Shown in pieces: positions 51,666 to 59,687 of a DNA stretch of 64,000 nt (within the stretch, counting starts at the first letter, position 1; each line of letters begins with the position of its first letter). The notes beneath the pieces were generated by a model. It did no database searches and was not told the origin of the DNA. It was given only the letters and a program-made list of their open reading frames with translations. Position numbers and translations under genes: made by a program. This DNA is from a virus: the IMG/VR virus record IMGVR_UViG_3300021335_000006, positions 62,001 through 126,000 of that record. One strand, given 5' to 3'.

Positions 51666-53687
51666 ATGAAAACGTTAAAAACTTTTTTGAAGACTACTGA
51701 TACAAAAGAGTCAGTTAAACTTGATGAAGCAACTGTGTCACGATCTGATTTTGACAAGTTGAAGAAGGGTTCTAAGATTGAGATTACATACGGTTCTTCA
51801 ATTAGTTCTAGTCAGACACGCACATTTCAAGTCAAGAGCAAGACTCGAAGTGCTAAGCACAATGTCGATAAAGTCAACATGGTTGATCCCAACAAACCAG
51901 GCGGTATGAAGTTTCATCTCTATAGTCGAGATGGCAAAGACGCAACCCTTGCACTAGGTGACATGGGGGCAACCATCAAGTCATACAAGATTCTGAGCGA
52001 GTCAGTCGATCTCGATGAAGCAGTAGACTACTTCAAGGTCGCAAAGGCATTTGATGACTATGCAAAGAAGCATGGTGGTATAGATAAGAAAGATTTCGAA
52101 CGTGTTGGTCAGTTCGTTCGTCAACTTGGTAAAGAGTCAGACGTAAACAAACAGGACAAAACGTTCATGGCAATGCAGAAGTTCATTCGTGGAATGGACA
52201 CTGATCCTCGTGATGGCGTACACCAGATATTCCAGAAGCATGGTATGTGGAAGGGTGGTCGAGTCATGCGTGAGTCAGTCGATCTCGAAGAGTCTGAATT
52301 TGCTGGCTGGATTGCTATGTATGGTGGCAAGAAGGTTGAAATTAAAAAAGGCGAAGCAAAAGACTTGTATGGTGCTAAGATGAAAGCGGCTCAAATGTTG
52401 AAAGTACCCAAGTCTAAAATGGGTCTTTTGGCAATCAAGCCTGCAGTTAATGAGTCAGTCGATCTCGACGAAGGTTACGATGAAGTGAGCATGGCGATTC
52501 GTCAGTTACACTTTATTCAGTATGCCGCTGAAGAAATTTCTGATTATCTCGAAATGTCTGGAGATATGGAAGAGTGGTATCAGAATAAACTTGCAAACGC
52601 ACACAGCATGATGCAAACACTTCACTCATACGCTGAAGGCGACAAGCGTATGACTTCATACGATGATCCATATGGCGCATTCGGAGAAGAAGTCGAGCAG
52701 GTTACTGAAGCTACCTCTATCAGAGTAGATATTCCTTACTTTGATGATGAACCAGCACGAGCCAAAAAGGTTCAAAGAAAATACCGTGTCAAGGTAGTTG
52801 ATAAAGGTAGAGATTATCAAATCACTGGTGATAAAAAGAACATTGTTAAGTTCTTGATGGACAAAGATGCTTTAGAATGGGATAAAGATGAAATTGAAGA
52901 TGAATTTCCAGAACTTTTCGAATCAGTCGTGCAGGTTGACGAAGTAAAAAGAAACGCTGGTCAATCTGCTACAGGATATGACATTTATCACAAGACATAC
53001 TCCGATGCACTACAACACGCATACGCTCATGCTGAGAAGAAGCACAAAGTAAAAGTTGATATGGACGCTGTGCATGACAAAGTTGCAATGGGTCCAAAGA
53101 AGCCTTCTTCGGGTAAGACTAACTCATTTATTCTTCCTACTAACACTAAGAAGAATCTTCACGTCCAAGTATATAACACAGGCAAGAGCTATGAACTCAA
53201 CATGTATGTCGAGTCTATAGAAGAAGCATTTTTACGAACTCTTGCGGAAGAGAATCAGAGTCTCGAAGAGCATCAGATCAAACAAAAACTTGATGAAGCA
53301 CCAAAAGTGCCTGCTGGTATGAAATTTATGATCGGTCATGTCTACAAAGGCACCAGCCACACATATTATAGAAAAGGCAACAAGATGACCGACCCCGTTG
53401 TCGTTCATATTAATGACAAGCCTTGGAAAGAGTTTAGTTCATTACCTAAAGCAAAAGTAGCGGCGATTGCTCATATTAAGTCAATGAAAGAATCAGTTGA
53501 ACTTGATGAGAAAGCAGTTTCTAAATCACAACAGAAGCTCATGGGCATGGCTCTCGCATACAAGCGTGGTGAGATGGATGATGCTTCAGACGAAGTAAAG
53601 AAGATCGCTAGTTCTATGTCTGAAAAGGATCTTGAAGACTTTGCAAAGACTAAGCACAAGGGACTACCCACCAAAGTCGAAGACTAA
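51666..53687 (+). CDS. Candidate head-cargo polyprotein with repeated ESVxLDE linkers
   Basis: 673 residues. N-terminus MKTLKTFLKTTDTKESVKLD resembles the capsid-targeting sequence. The chain is divided by repeats: ESVKLDE (15-21), ESVDLDE (102-108), ESVDLEE (203-209), ESVDLDE (263-269), VEQVTE (343-348), ESVVQVDE (419-426), KLDE (541-544), ESVELDE (609-615). Each ends in (L/V)-x-E, the specificity of the gp21-type protease, and each is followed by a small compact module of 50-100 residues, several basic. The last module (KAVSKSQQKLMGMALAYKRG and FAKTKHKGLPTK) resembles the small DUF3008 proteins. Cleavage would release about eight mini-proteins inside the head; this is inference. Confidence 0.65.
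   Translation: MKTLKTFLKTTDTKESVKLDEATVSRSDFDKLKKGSKIEITYGSSISSSQTRTFQVKSKTRSAKHNVDKVNMVDPNKPGGMKFHLYSRDGKDATLALGDMGATIKSYKILSESVDLDEAVDYFKVAKAFDDYAKKHGGIDKKDFERVGQFVRQLGKESDVNKQDKTFMAMQKFIRGMDTDPRDGVHQIFQKHGMWKGGRVMRESVDLEESEFAGWIAMYGGKKVEIKKGEAKDLYGAKMKAAQMLKVPKSKMGLLAIKPAVNESVDLDEGYDEVSMAIRQLHFIQYAAEEISDYLEMSGDMEEWYQNKLANAHSMMQTLHSYAEGDKRMTSYDDPYGAFGEEVEQVTEATSIRVDIPYFDDEPARAKKVQRKYRVKVVDKGRDYQITGDKKNIVKFLMDKDALEWDKDEIEDEFPELFESVVQVDEVKRNAGQSATGYDIYHKTYSDALQHAYAHAEKKHKVKVDMDAVHDKVAMGPKKPSSGKTNSFILPTNTKKNLHVQVYNTGKSYELNMYVESIEEAFLRTLAEENQSLEEHQIKQKLDEAPKVPAGMKFMIGHVYKGTSHTYYRKGNKMTDPVVVHINDKPWKEFSSLPKAKVAAIAHIKSMKESVELDEKAVSKSQQKLMGMALAYKRGEMDDASDEVKKIASSMSEKDLEDFAKTKHKGLPTKVED
51999..52468 (+). 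repeat. Three identical 17-bp repeats encoding the ESVDL linker
   Basis: GAGTCAGTCGATCTCGA occurs at 51999-52015, 52272-52288 and 52452-52468, all in frame and encoding ESVDL(D/E). Identity at the DNA level, including third positions, indicates recent duplication or recombination between linkers. Confidence 0.85.
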
Positions 53688-53691
53688 ATAA

Positions 53692-53699
53692 GATAAATA
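53692..53699 (+). promoter_or_regulatory. Variant late promoter (GATAAATA)
   Basis: One mismatch from TATAAATA, 34 bp before the 53733 virion gene; the spacing matches the other late promoters. Confidence 0.5.
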
Positions 53700-53732
53700 G
53701 TAAGAATAATTTACTCATAAAGGAGAAACACA

Positions 53733-54587
53733 ATGGCACTATGGGGAAATACAGATACTTTTGCTGATGTGCCTAAGTATCTACAACCTGCAGTAACTTT
53801 TGATGGAACTGCTGTTGCTACTGGCAATGATATCACGCTGACAGCACATTCTTTCGAGAATGGAGACGAAGTGTTGTATACTTCAACTTCCGCTATCACG
53901 GGTTTAGTGACAGGAACACAATATTTTGTTGTTGGTCGAACTGCTGACACAATTCAGCTTGCGGCTACAGAAGGTGGTGCGGCTATTGGCTTGACTACTG
54001 GCGCTGGCGCAACTGACGATTCGCTTCAGAAAGTTGCTGAACCACCTGCATACTTCATCGATGTTGAAGAAGCTGGTGTTAGCACTAACGCTGATCAAGG
54101 TTTGAAGACAGGAGGCTGGAACACGCTTCGCACTTGGACCACAAACGGTGGAGCAGTAACTCGTTACGCCGCTGAGCCTATTGTTGCAATGGGTGTACCT
54201 GCAAGCGTTTCTGGTGATGCTGAAGACGTAGTAACACCTGAAGCTACATTTGCGTTCCTTGCTCAGCCAGCTACAACACTTACAGTTGCTGACGGCGAAA
54301 CTGCTACATTTACAGTAACGACTCAGACTAACTCTGATAGTGCAACTGTTAGCTACACTTGGGAGTACGACCCACTGGGCGGTACAGCTTGGGAAGATGT
54401 TGATTCGATCACTGATATCGAAGAGACAGCAGGCGGATTGGGAGTATTGGAAAGCACAATCTCGTTCCCAGCACCACTTGCATTGAACGGTGCTACGTTC
54501 CGAGTGACTGCTTCAGCGAGCTTCCCTGGCGGAGATGGCGTCACAACTGCTCCGTCAACAACGTCTACGCTAACAGTAACAGCTTAA
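53733..54587 (+). CDS. Virion surface protein with Ig-like and HGF-GD modules
   Basis: 284 residues, ATG behind AAGGAGAAAC. MALWGNTDTFADVPKYLQP is typical of a marine-phage virion protein opening. Residues about 35-90 (TLTAHSFENGDEVLYTSTSA, ITGLVTGTQYFVVGRTADTI) match the second module inserted in the tail sheath. The C-terminal 110 residues look like one immunoglobulin-type domain (TLTVADGETATFTVTTQTNS, VSYTWEYDPLGG, ATFRVTASASFPGG). Probable head or tail decoration protein, comparable in role to T4 Hoc; inference. Closed by a strong terminator. Confidence 0.65.
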   Translation: MALWGNTDTFADVPKYLQPAVTFDGTAVATGNDITLTAHSFENGDEVLYTSTSAITGLVTGTQYFVVGRTADTIQLAATEGGAAIGLTTGAGATDDSLQKVAEPPAYFIDVEEAGVSTNADQGLKTGGWNTLRTWTTNGGAVTRYAAEPIVAMGVPASVSGDAEDVVTPEATFAFLAQPATTLTVADGETATFTVTTQTNSDSATVSYTWEYDPLGGTAWEDVDSITDIEETAGGLGVLESTISFPAPLALNGATFRVTASASFPGGDGVTTAPSTTSTLTVTA

Positions 54588-54605
54588 TATTACATTAGCT
54601 TTAAT

Positions 54606-54630
54606 GCTCCCCTTCGGGGGAGCGCTTTTT
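54606..54630 (+). terminator. Intrinsic terminator after the decoration-protein gene
   Basis: GCTCCCC / GGGGAGC with a TTCG tetraloop, then GC and five T. Very stable. Confidence 0.93.
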
Positions 54631-54650
54631 GATGTGAGTAATGAATAATA

Positions 54651-55025
54651 ATGAGATTAGATGATTCTACTTTTTTGCTATATGCGGCTAAGCATTATGA
54701 TATGAAATCTGCCGCAAGTGCTGAAGACTTTTATGAAGACGCTAAAAGGTTTCAGCATGTAAAACGATTATTTAAGCGATATAAGGAAGATGGGGATCTA
54801 AGAGTACGACTAATATTGAATCATCTCATAATTATTTACAATTGCTTTGGTCCGGCAGCAACAAACATGTTGTTTCTAAAGCTTAAGATGTATCATCATC
54901 ATCTAAAGCCCTTTGTTATTTACTTGAGCTATATGCCGGAATTTATTGAGTATGAAGACGTACAAATAAAGTCTACGGATATTCCGCTAGACATAAACAT
55001 AGTCCAAGAGTTACGGAAAATATGA
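54651..55025 (+). CDS. Conserved T4-like marine protein, unknown
   Basis: 124 residues, ATG preceded by only a weak ribosome site. All helical; the segment LILNHLIIIYNCFGPAATNM then LFLKLKMYHHHLKPFVIYLS is a conserved block I associate with a small protein present in many T4-like marine phages. No catalytic motif. It overlaps the following gene by 4 bp, with which it is usually paired. Function unknown; virion or replication accessory. Confidence 0.6.
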   Translation: MRLDDSTFLLYAAKHYDMKSAASAEDFYEDAKRFQHVKRLFKRYKEDGDLRVRLILNHLIIIYNCFGPAATNMLFLKLKMYHHHLKPFVIYLSYMPEFIEYEDVQIKSTDIPLDINIVQELRKI

Positions 55026-55600
55026 TCGTCGATCTTTTTTTAGTATATCAGTTCATTAAGAGACTTGCGACTCCCTTCAAGGAGTGGAAGGCTTATGAGC
55101 TTGGTATTATCGACGAGAATGGAAATCAACTGAAAAAGCGTAAAGAATTCACTCGTCGAGAAGAAAAAGACGCATTCGGTATATTCGACATCATGATCAT
55201 GAAGTTAAAGCGACTTTTAGAAAAAGTGCCTGGTGGCAAGAGTCGATTAGCTTCTTATGCTGCAGCCCTCTATCTAATCAAAGAGAGCGAAGAAATCCAG
55301 AAATACAAAGAAGACTTACTTACAGAAGAATACGTTGAGTGTAAGTTGGACGAATACATGAGCATGGTAGTTAACATGTATTCCGATGATAGTATTAATC
55401 ATTTATTTGAAAATACTATCGACGAAGAAGTTCCAGCAAATTCGGCTGGTTCGGGTAACGTGGCAGGTATAGGCGTGGGACCTCAAGGAGAACCAGGTGT
55501 CTCCAAGCGGGCTCAGAAACGTCTACAAAAAAAGAAAAAGAACTCTATAATTAAAAGGGTCCTGCACACAGGAGTAAACAAAGATGGACACTCAGAATAG
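55022..55600 (+). CDS. Conserved T4-like marine protein with basic tail
   Basis: 192 residues. Opening VDLFLVYQFIKRLATPFKEW then KAYELGIIDENGNQLKKR, followed by a helical domain. The C-terminal linker contains EVPANSAGSGNVAGIGVGPQ then GEPGVSKRAQKRLQKKKK, a recurrent sequence in structural proteins of T4-like marine phages. Possibly DNA-binding through the basic end. It starts within the previous stop and its end overlaps the next gene by 17 bp. Role unknown. Confidence 0.6.
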   Translation: MIVDLFLVYQFIKRLATPFKEWKAYELGIIDENGNQLKKRKEFTRREEKDAFGIFDIMIMKLKRLLEKVPGGKSRLASYAAALYLIKESEEIQKYKEDLLTEEYVECKLDEYMSMVVNMYSDDSINHLFENTIDEEVPANSAGSGNVAGIGVGPQGEPGVSKRAQKRLQKKKKNSIIKRVLHTGVNKDGHSE

Positions 55601-56039
55601 TATTCATGAAGTAAAGTCTGATGTGGAGATTTTAAAGAGAGACGTTAGTAACATGCAAGGATTATTAGCAAAACTCGACACTGCAATCGACAAAATCGCT
55701 ACAGTATCGTCAGACGTTGGAAAAATATTGGCGGGCCAAGAAACTCGACTTGAGCAAGTAGAGTATGAAAGTAGAGAGTCAAAGCGACTGACCGAAAAAG
55801 AGACCGATCTAATACATGGGCGTATCTCTCAGAAAGAACATGAAGTTCGAATCGATATGGAGCGTAATCATAGAGAGCTTATGGAGTTTCTTCGTGTTCA
55901 TGATGAAAAAAGCACAGATGCCTGGAACAAGGTCGAAGATCGAGTTACTAAGCTAGAAAGCTGGAAGTTCTATGCTATTGGAATTGCTACTGCTCTTGCA
56001 TTCGCCGCTGTACAACTCAAGGATATAATTGCAGTCTAA
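55584..56039 (+). CDS. Coiled-coil protein with C-terminal membrane anchor
   Basis: 151 residues. A long coiled coil (residues 1-120, for example IHEVKSDVEILKRDVSNMQG and MERNHRELMEFLRVHDE) ends in a single membrane segment (KFYAIGIATALAFAAVQL) at the C-terminus. This tail-anchored layout is seen in phage lysis-associated (XhlA-like) and membrane-tethering proteins. A lysis or membrane role is inferred. Starts inside the upstream gene at ATG 55584, without a clean ribosome site. Confidence 0.55.
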   Translation: MDTQNSIHEVKSDVEILKRDVSNMQGLLAKLDTAIDKIATVSSDVGKILAGQETRLEQVEYESRESKRLTEKETDLIHGRISQKEHEVRIDMERNHRELMEFLRVHDEKSTDAWNKVEDRVTKLESWKFYAIGIATALAFAAVQLKDIIAV

Positions 56040-56042
56040 CTA

Positions 56043-56071
56043 TTGACAAGAACACATCTAGATGGTATAAT
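56043..56071 (+). promoter_or_regulatory. Consensus sigma70 promoter for primase
   Basis: TTGACA (56043-56048), exact 17-bp spacer, TATAAT (56066-56071). Predicted start about 30 bp before gp61. Confidence 0.9.
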
Positions 56072-56109
56072 TTTTTTATCGCAAATCATAATATCACCTA
56101 GAGTATTCT

Positions 56110-57147
56110 ATGAATCATGTCGATTTAAAGTACGCCAACATTTTATCATCTCGTCTTGAACTTTTCAAGATCAAACAGAATAGTCCCTATCGAGCGAACT
56201 TTCGCTGTCCTATCTGTGGGGATTCTCAAAAGTCAAAGCACAAGGCTCGTGGCTGGATCTTAGAAAAAGACAATTCAGCTATCTTCTATTGTCACAACTG
56301 TGGCGCATCTCATAATTTGCGTAACTTCCTAAGAGCGGTTGATCATAATCTTTTCAATGATTATGTTATCGATACTGTAGCAGAAAAGTATGAGTCTCCA
56401 AAGCGACTCTACAAGCCGAACGCAAAGCCTCTAGATAAACTAAAACACAAGCGTCCAGCATTTACGAAGAAAGACTCTCCGCTTAGGGGAATCAAAAAAG
56501 TCTCTTCTCTTCCGCATAATCATATGTGTCGTAAGTATATTGAAGAGAGAAAGATTCCTACGAATCAACAATGGCGAATGTACTATGCTCCTAATTTTAA
56601 TTCGTGGGTCAACACTCTGATTCCCAACAAACTTCCAGAGTTAGAAAACGATAGTCCTAGACTCGTGATGCCCTTCATCAATAGAAGAGGAGAAGTTTTT
56701 GGATTTAACGCAAGAGCATTTAATCCATATGAACTACGCTATATAACTATCATGCTAGACGAAGATTCGTCTAAGATTTTTGGCCTTGATGTAGTCGATA
56801 CCACCAAAAAATATTACGTAGCGGAGGGTCCGCTAGACAGCATGTTTATAAGTAATTGTATGGCTATGGCAGGAGCAGATGGAAATGCTTCGGGACTACC
56901 AAATCCAGAAAACGCTGTCTTTATCTTTGACAATGAACCAAGGAATAAAGAGATCGTTTCTAGAATGGAGAAGTGTATTGCATCCGGATATAAATTGTGC
57001 ATCTGGCCAGATAGAGTCGTTGACAAAGACATTAATGATATGATATTATCAGGACTAACAATTCGTGAAGTTCAAGATATTATAAATTCTAATACATATC
57101 ATGGTCTTGAAGGCAAGCTGAAGATAAGTTTCTGGAGAAAGTGTTAA
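56110..57147 (+). CDS. 61: DNA primase gp61
   Basis: 345 residues (T4: 342). N-terminal zinc-binding domain FRCPICGDSQKSKHKARGW then FYCHNCGASHNLRNFL; a TOPRIM-like core with YYVAEGPLDSMFISN (Glu), VFIFDNEPRN (Asp) and IWPDRVVDKDINDMI. It makes primers for lagging-strand synthesis with helicase gp41. Its stop TAA shares a base with the ATG of the following protease-like gene. Confidence 0.95.
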   Translation: MNHVDLKYANILSSRLELFKIKQNSPYRANFRCPICGDSQKSKHKARGWILEKDNSAIFYCHNCGASHNLRNFLRAVDHNLFNDYVIDTVAEKYESPKRLYKPNAKPLDKLKHKRPAFTKKDSPLRGIKKVSSLPHNHMCRKYIEERKIPTNQQWRMYYAPNFNSWVNTLIPNKLPELENDSPRLVMPFINRRGEVFGFNARAFNPYELRYITIMLDEDSSKIFGLDVVDTTKKYYVAEGPLDSMFISNCMAMAGADGNASGLPNPENAVFIFDNEPRNKEIVSRMEKCIASGYKLCIWPDRVVDKDINDMILSGLTIREVQDIINSNTYHGLEGKLKISFWRKC

Positions 57148-57587
57148 TGAAATTAGGCCCCGAAGATCAAATTGTCGCTGAGTTTTCGCAAAAATTCGAA
57201 TACATTAGCGACCGGAATCATTATGACCAACGTGATGCTTGGTATATCATGGAATCAAAAGACGGCAAGTTTTATGGAGACTGTGAGGATTATGCTTTAA
57301 CTCTGCTGTATCTACTGTGCAATCGATCTCTCTTTAGATTCTGGTTTTACTTGTTCACTCGGAGAGCGAAGTTACAGTACTGCAAGACAAAGCGTGACGT
57401 AGGTCACGGAGTTCTTGTTTACAAATCAAAATACGTAGACAACATCCAAAAAAAGTTCGTTACTAAGAAAGATATGATAGACGCTGGATATCGATTTGAG
57501 ACTAATCAATTCTCAGCTACTACTGTAGCAATTCGAATGGGAATCGGGTTCTTGATCCGGCTTTTCAAAGACATGTATTCGTACTAG
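57147..57587 (+). CDS. Transglutaminase-like cysteine protease family protein
   Basis: 146 residues from ATG 57147 (TAATG overlap with primase); a GTG at 57141 adds two residues. DGKFYGDCEDYALTLLYLLC has the Cys of a papain/transglutaminase-like triad, GHGVLVYKSKYVDNIQKKF the His and the following Asp. This matches the bacterial transglutaminase-like cysteine peptidase group (BTLCP-like). No signal peptide. The target, host or phage, is not evident; overlap with primase suggests an early role. Confidence 0.6.
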   Translation: MKLGPEDQIVAEFSQKFEYISDRNHYDQRDAWYIMESKDGKFYGDCEDYALTLLYLLCNRSLFRFWFYLFTRRAKLQYCKTKRDVGHGVLVYKSKYVDNIQKKFVTKKDMIDAGYRFETNQFSATTVAIRMGIGFLIRLFKDMYSY

Positions 57588-57680
57588 TATCTTAGAATGA
57601 ACTCAATTTTTTTACAATTTAATTAAGGTGCTTCCCTGCATAGGGTTAGTAGCCGTTGAATTTAACAATAAGGAACCCAT

Positions 57681-59669
57681 ATGAAAATTAAGATCGATAA
57701 GTCCAAAGATGATCTATTAGCAGATTATGCTATTAACATGCTTAAGGATTTTTATCTTAATAGTTACGAATCATCCCCACAAGAAGGATACGCTAGAGCC
57801 GCTAAAGCATGGTCAGTATACAGAGAAACAATTGATGAAGATCTAGCCCAAAGGTTATACGACTATGTTTCAAAAAAATGGTTTATGTTTGCATCTCCAG
57901 TTCTTAGCAATGCGCCTAATGGACACGGTAAAGGAAAGGGAATGCCTATCTCATGCTTCCTCACATACGTTCCGGACACTCTTGAAGGTCTTATTGATCA
58001 TACTTCTGAACTGCGCTGGCTTAGTGTTTATGGCGGTGGCGTCGGTGGTCACTGGTCTGATGTACGGACAGTCTCTGACATTGCTCCAGGCCCTATCCCA
58101 TTTCTCCACACTGTAGACGCAGATATGATTGCTTACCGTCAAGGTAAGACTAGAAAAGGCTCTTATGCCGCTTATATGGATGTCTCACATCCGGATATCG
58201 TAGAGTTTCTAAACATTCGAATTCCTACGGGTGATGTACAACGCAAGGCATTGAATTTACATAATGCAATCAACATCACTGATGAGTTTATGAATTGCGT
58301 AAAGCATGGCGATTTCTTTGACTTAAGAGATCCTAAAGATGGAACAGTCAAAGACTCAGTTGATGCACGTAAACTATGGGAAAGAATTTTGGAGGTAAGA
58401 TTCAGAACTGGTGAACCTTACTTAAACTTTATCGATACAGCAAACAAGCATTTACCAGAGCCTCTGAAAGAGAAAGGATTAAAGATTCATGGCTCTAATC
58501 TTTGCAATGAGATTCATCTCCCAACATCAGATGAACGTACTGCTGTTTGTTGCTTATCATCTTTAAACTTGGAGTACTATGATGAGTGGAAAGACACAAG
58601 TATTGTACGGGATCTTGTTCGCATGTTGGATAACGTGCTTGAGTATTTCATTGATAATGCACCTGATACTATATCTCGTGCTAAGTATAGTGCCATGCGT
58701 GAACGTAGCATTGGATTGGGGGCAATGGGCTTTCACTCGTTGCTACAAAAGCATGGAGTCGCTTGGGAGTCAGATAAGGCTCGTGAGATAAATGATGTAG
58801 TCTTCTCGCATATTCAGCGAGAAGCAAATGCGGAAACTGAGTGGCTTGCTGTTGAAAGAGGTGAGTATCTTGATGGCGAAGGAAGCGGAAAGCGAAACGC
58901 ACATTTAATCGCAATCGCTCCTAATGCGTCATCTGGAGTGATTTTATCAACGAGTCCTAGCATCGAGCCAATGAAGGCAAATGCTTACACTCATAGAACC
59001 CGAGCAGGGAGTTTTCTAGTTAAAAATCGCTACTTGGAACAATTGCTTGCTGAACGGGAAATGAACAACGAGTCCACCTGGTCATCAATCATCACTAATA
59101 AAGGATCTGTTCAGCATCTTCCATTCTTAACTGAAGGAGAGAAGGCTGTCTTTAAGACGGCACAAGAACTTGATCAGACTTGGGTTGTACAGCACGCCGC
59201 AGACAGACAAAAGTATATCTGTCAAGGTCAGTCTGTCAATTTATTCTTCCCGTCCGGAGTGGCCAGAGGCTATGTGAACAAAGTTCATTTAAAAGCTTGG
59301 CAAGAAGGACTGAAGGGCTTATACTATTTGAGAACGGAAGCTAAATCTCGTGCTGAGACTGTCGCTGACAAAGTGGAGCGAGTTGCTTTACAGGACGATA
59401 ATAGAACTATTATCTACGGTAAGAGTAATTGTCCATTCTGTGAACTTGCAAAGCAAGAGTTGACACTGCAGGGAATCCCATTCGATTACATTGATTTGAA
59501 AGAGATTGGAAAAACTGCAGCAGAGGTCACTGGAAGGAAGGTGAATAGTGTACCTCAAATTTACATTAATGGAAAATACGTTGGCGGTTATGATCAGTTA
59601 ATTGCTTACTTAAATTCTAACACAGTAGCAGCTCAACAAGGCGAAGAATGCCGAGCTTGTGAAGGCTAA
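57681..59669 (+). CDS. nrdA: Ribonucleotide reductase alpha subunit NrdA with inserted glutaredoxin domain
   Basis: 662 residues, ATG behind AAGGAAC. The catalytic part (1-560) has GMPISCFLTYVPDT (redox Cys), YGGGVGGHWSDVR, SNLCNEIHLP (N-x-C-x-E active site) and MRERSIGLGAMGFHSLLQ. It lacks an N-terminal ATP-cone allosteric domain. Residues about 573-648 are a complete glutaredoxin: IIYGKSNCPFCELAKQEL, VNSVPQIYINGKYVGGYDQL. The normal C-terminal swinging tail follows it (EECRACEG, Cys657 and Cys660). So the reductant is built into the chain. A separate partial glutaredoxin gene occurs at 63825. It makes dNTP precursors with NrdB. Confidence 0.93.
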   Translation: MKIKIDKSKDDLLADYAINMLKDFYLNSYESSPQEGYARAAKAWSVYRETIDEDLAQRLYDYVSKKWFMFASPVLSNAPNGHGKGKGMPISCFLTYVPDTLEGLIDHTSELRWLSVYGGGVGGHWSDVRTVSDIAPGPIPFLHTVDADMIAYRQGKTRKGSYAAYMDVSHPDIVEFLNIRIPTGDVQRKALNLHNAINITDEFMNCVKHGDFFDLRDPKDGTVKDSVDARKLWERILEVRFRTGEPYLNFIDTANKHLPEPLKEKGLKIHGSNLCNEIHLPTSDERTAVCCLSSLNLEYYDEWKDTSIVRDLVRMLDNVLEYFIDNAPDTISRAKYSAMRERSIGLGAMGFHSLLQKHGVAWESDKAREINDVVFSHIQREANAETEWLAVERGEYLDGEGSGKRNAHLIAIAPNASSGVILSTSPSIEPMKANAYTHRTRAGSFLVKNRYLEQLLAEREMNNESTWSSIITNKGSVQHLPFLTEGEKAVFKTAQELDQTWVVQHAADRQKYICQGQSVNLFFPSGVARGYVNKVHLKAWQEGLKGLYYLRTEAKSRAETVADKVERVALQDDNRTIIYGKSNCPFCELAKQELTLQGIPFDYIDLKEIGKTAAEVTGRKVNSVPQIYINGKYVGGYDQLIAYLNSNTVAAQQGEECRACEG

Positions 59670-59687
59670 ATTTTAAAAGGAACAATA

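Noticed and set aside
51999-52468. Regularly repeated 17-mers as a CRISPR-like array
   Set aside because: Copies are in frame inside one coding sequence, unevenly spaced (273 and 180 bp), and encode a protein linker.
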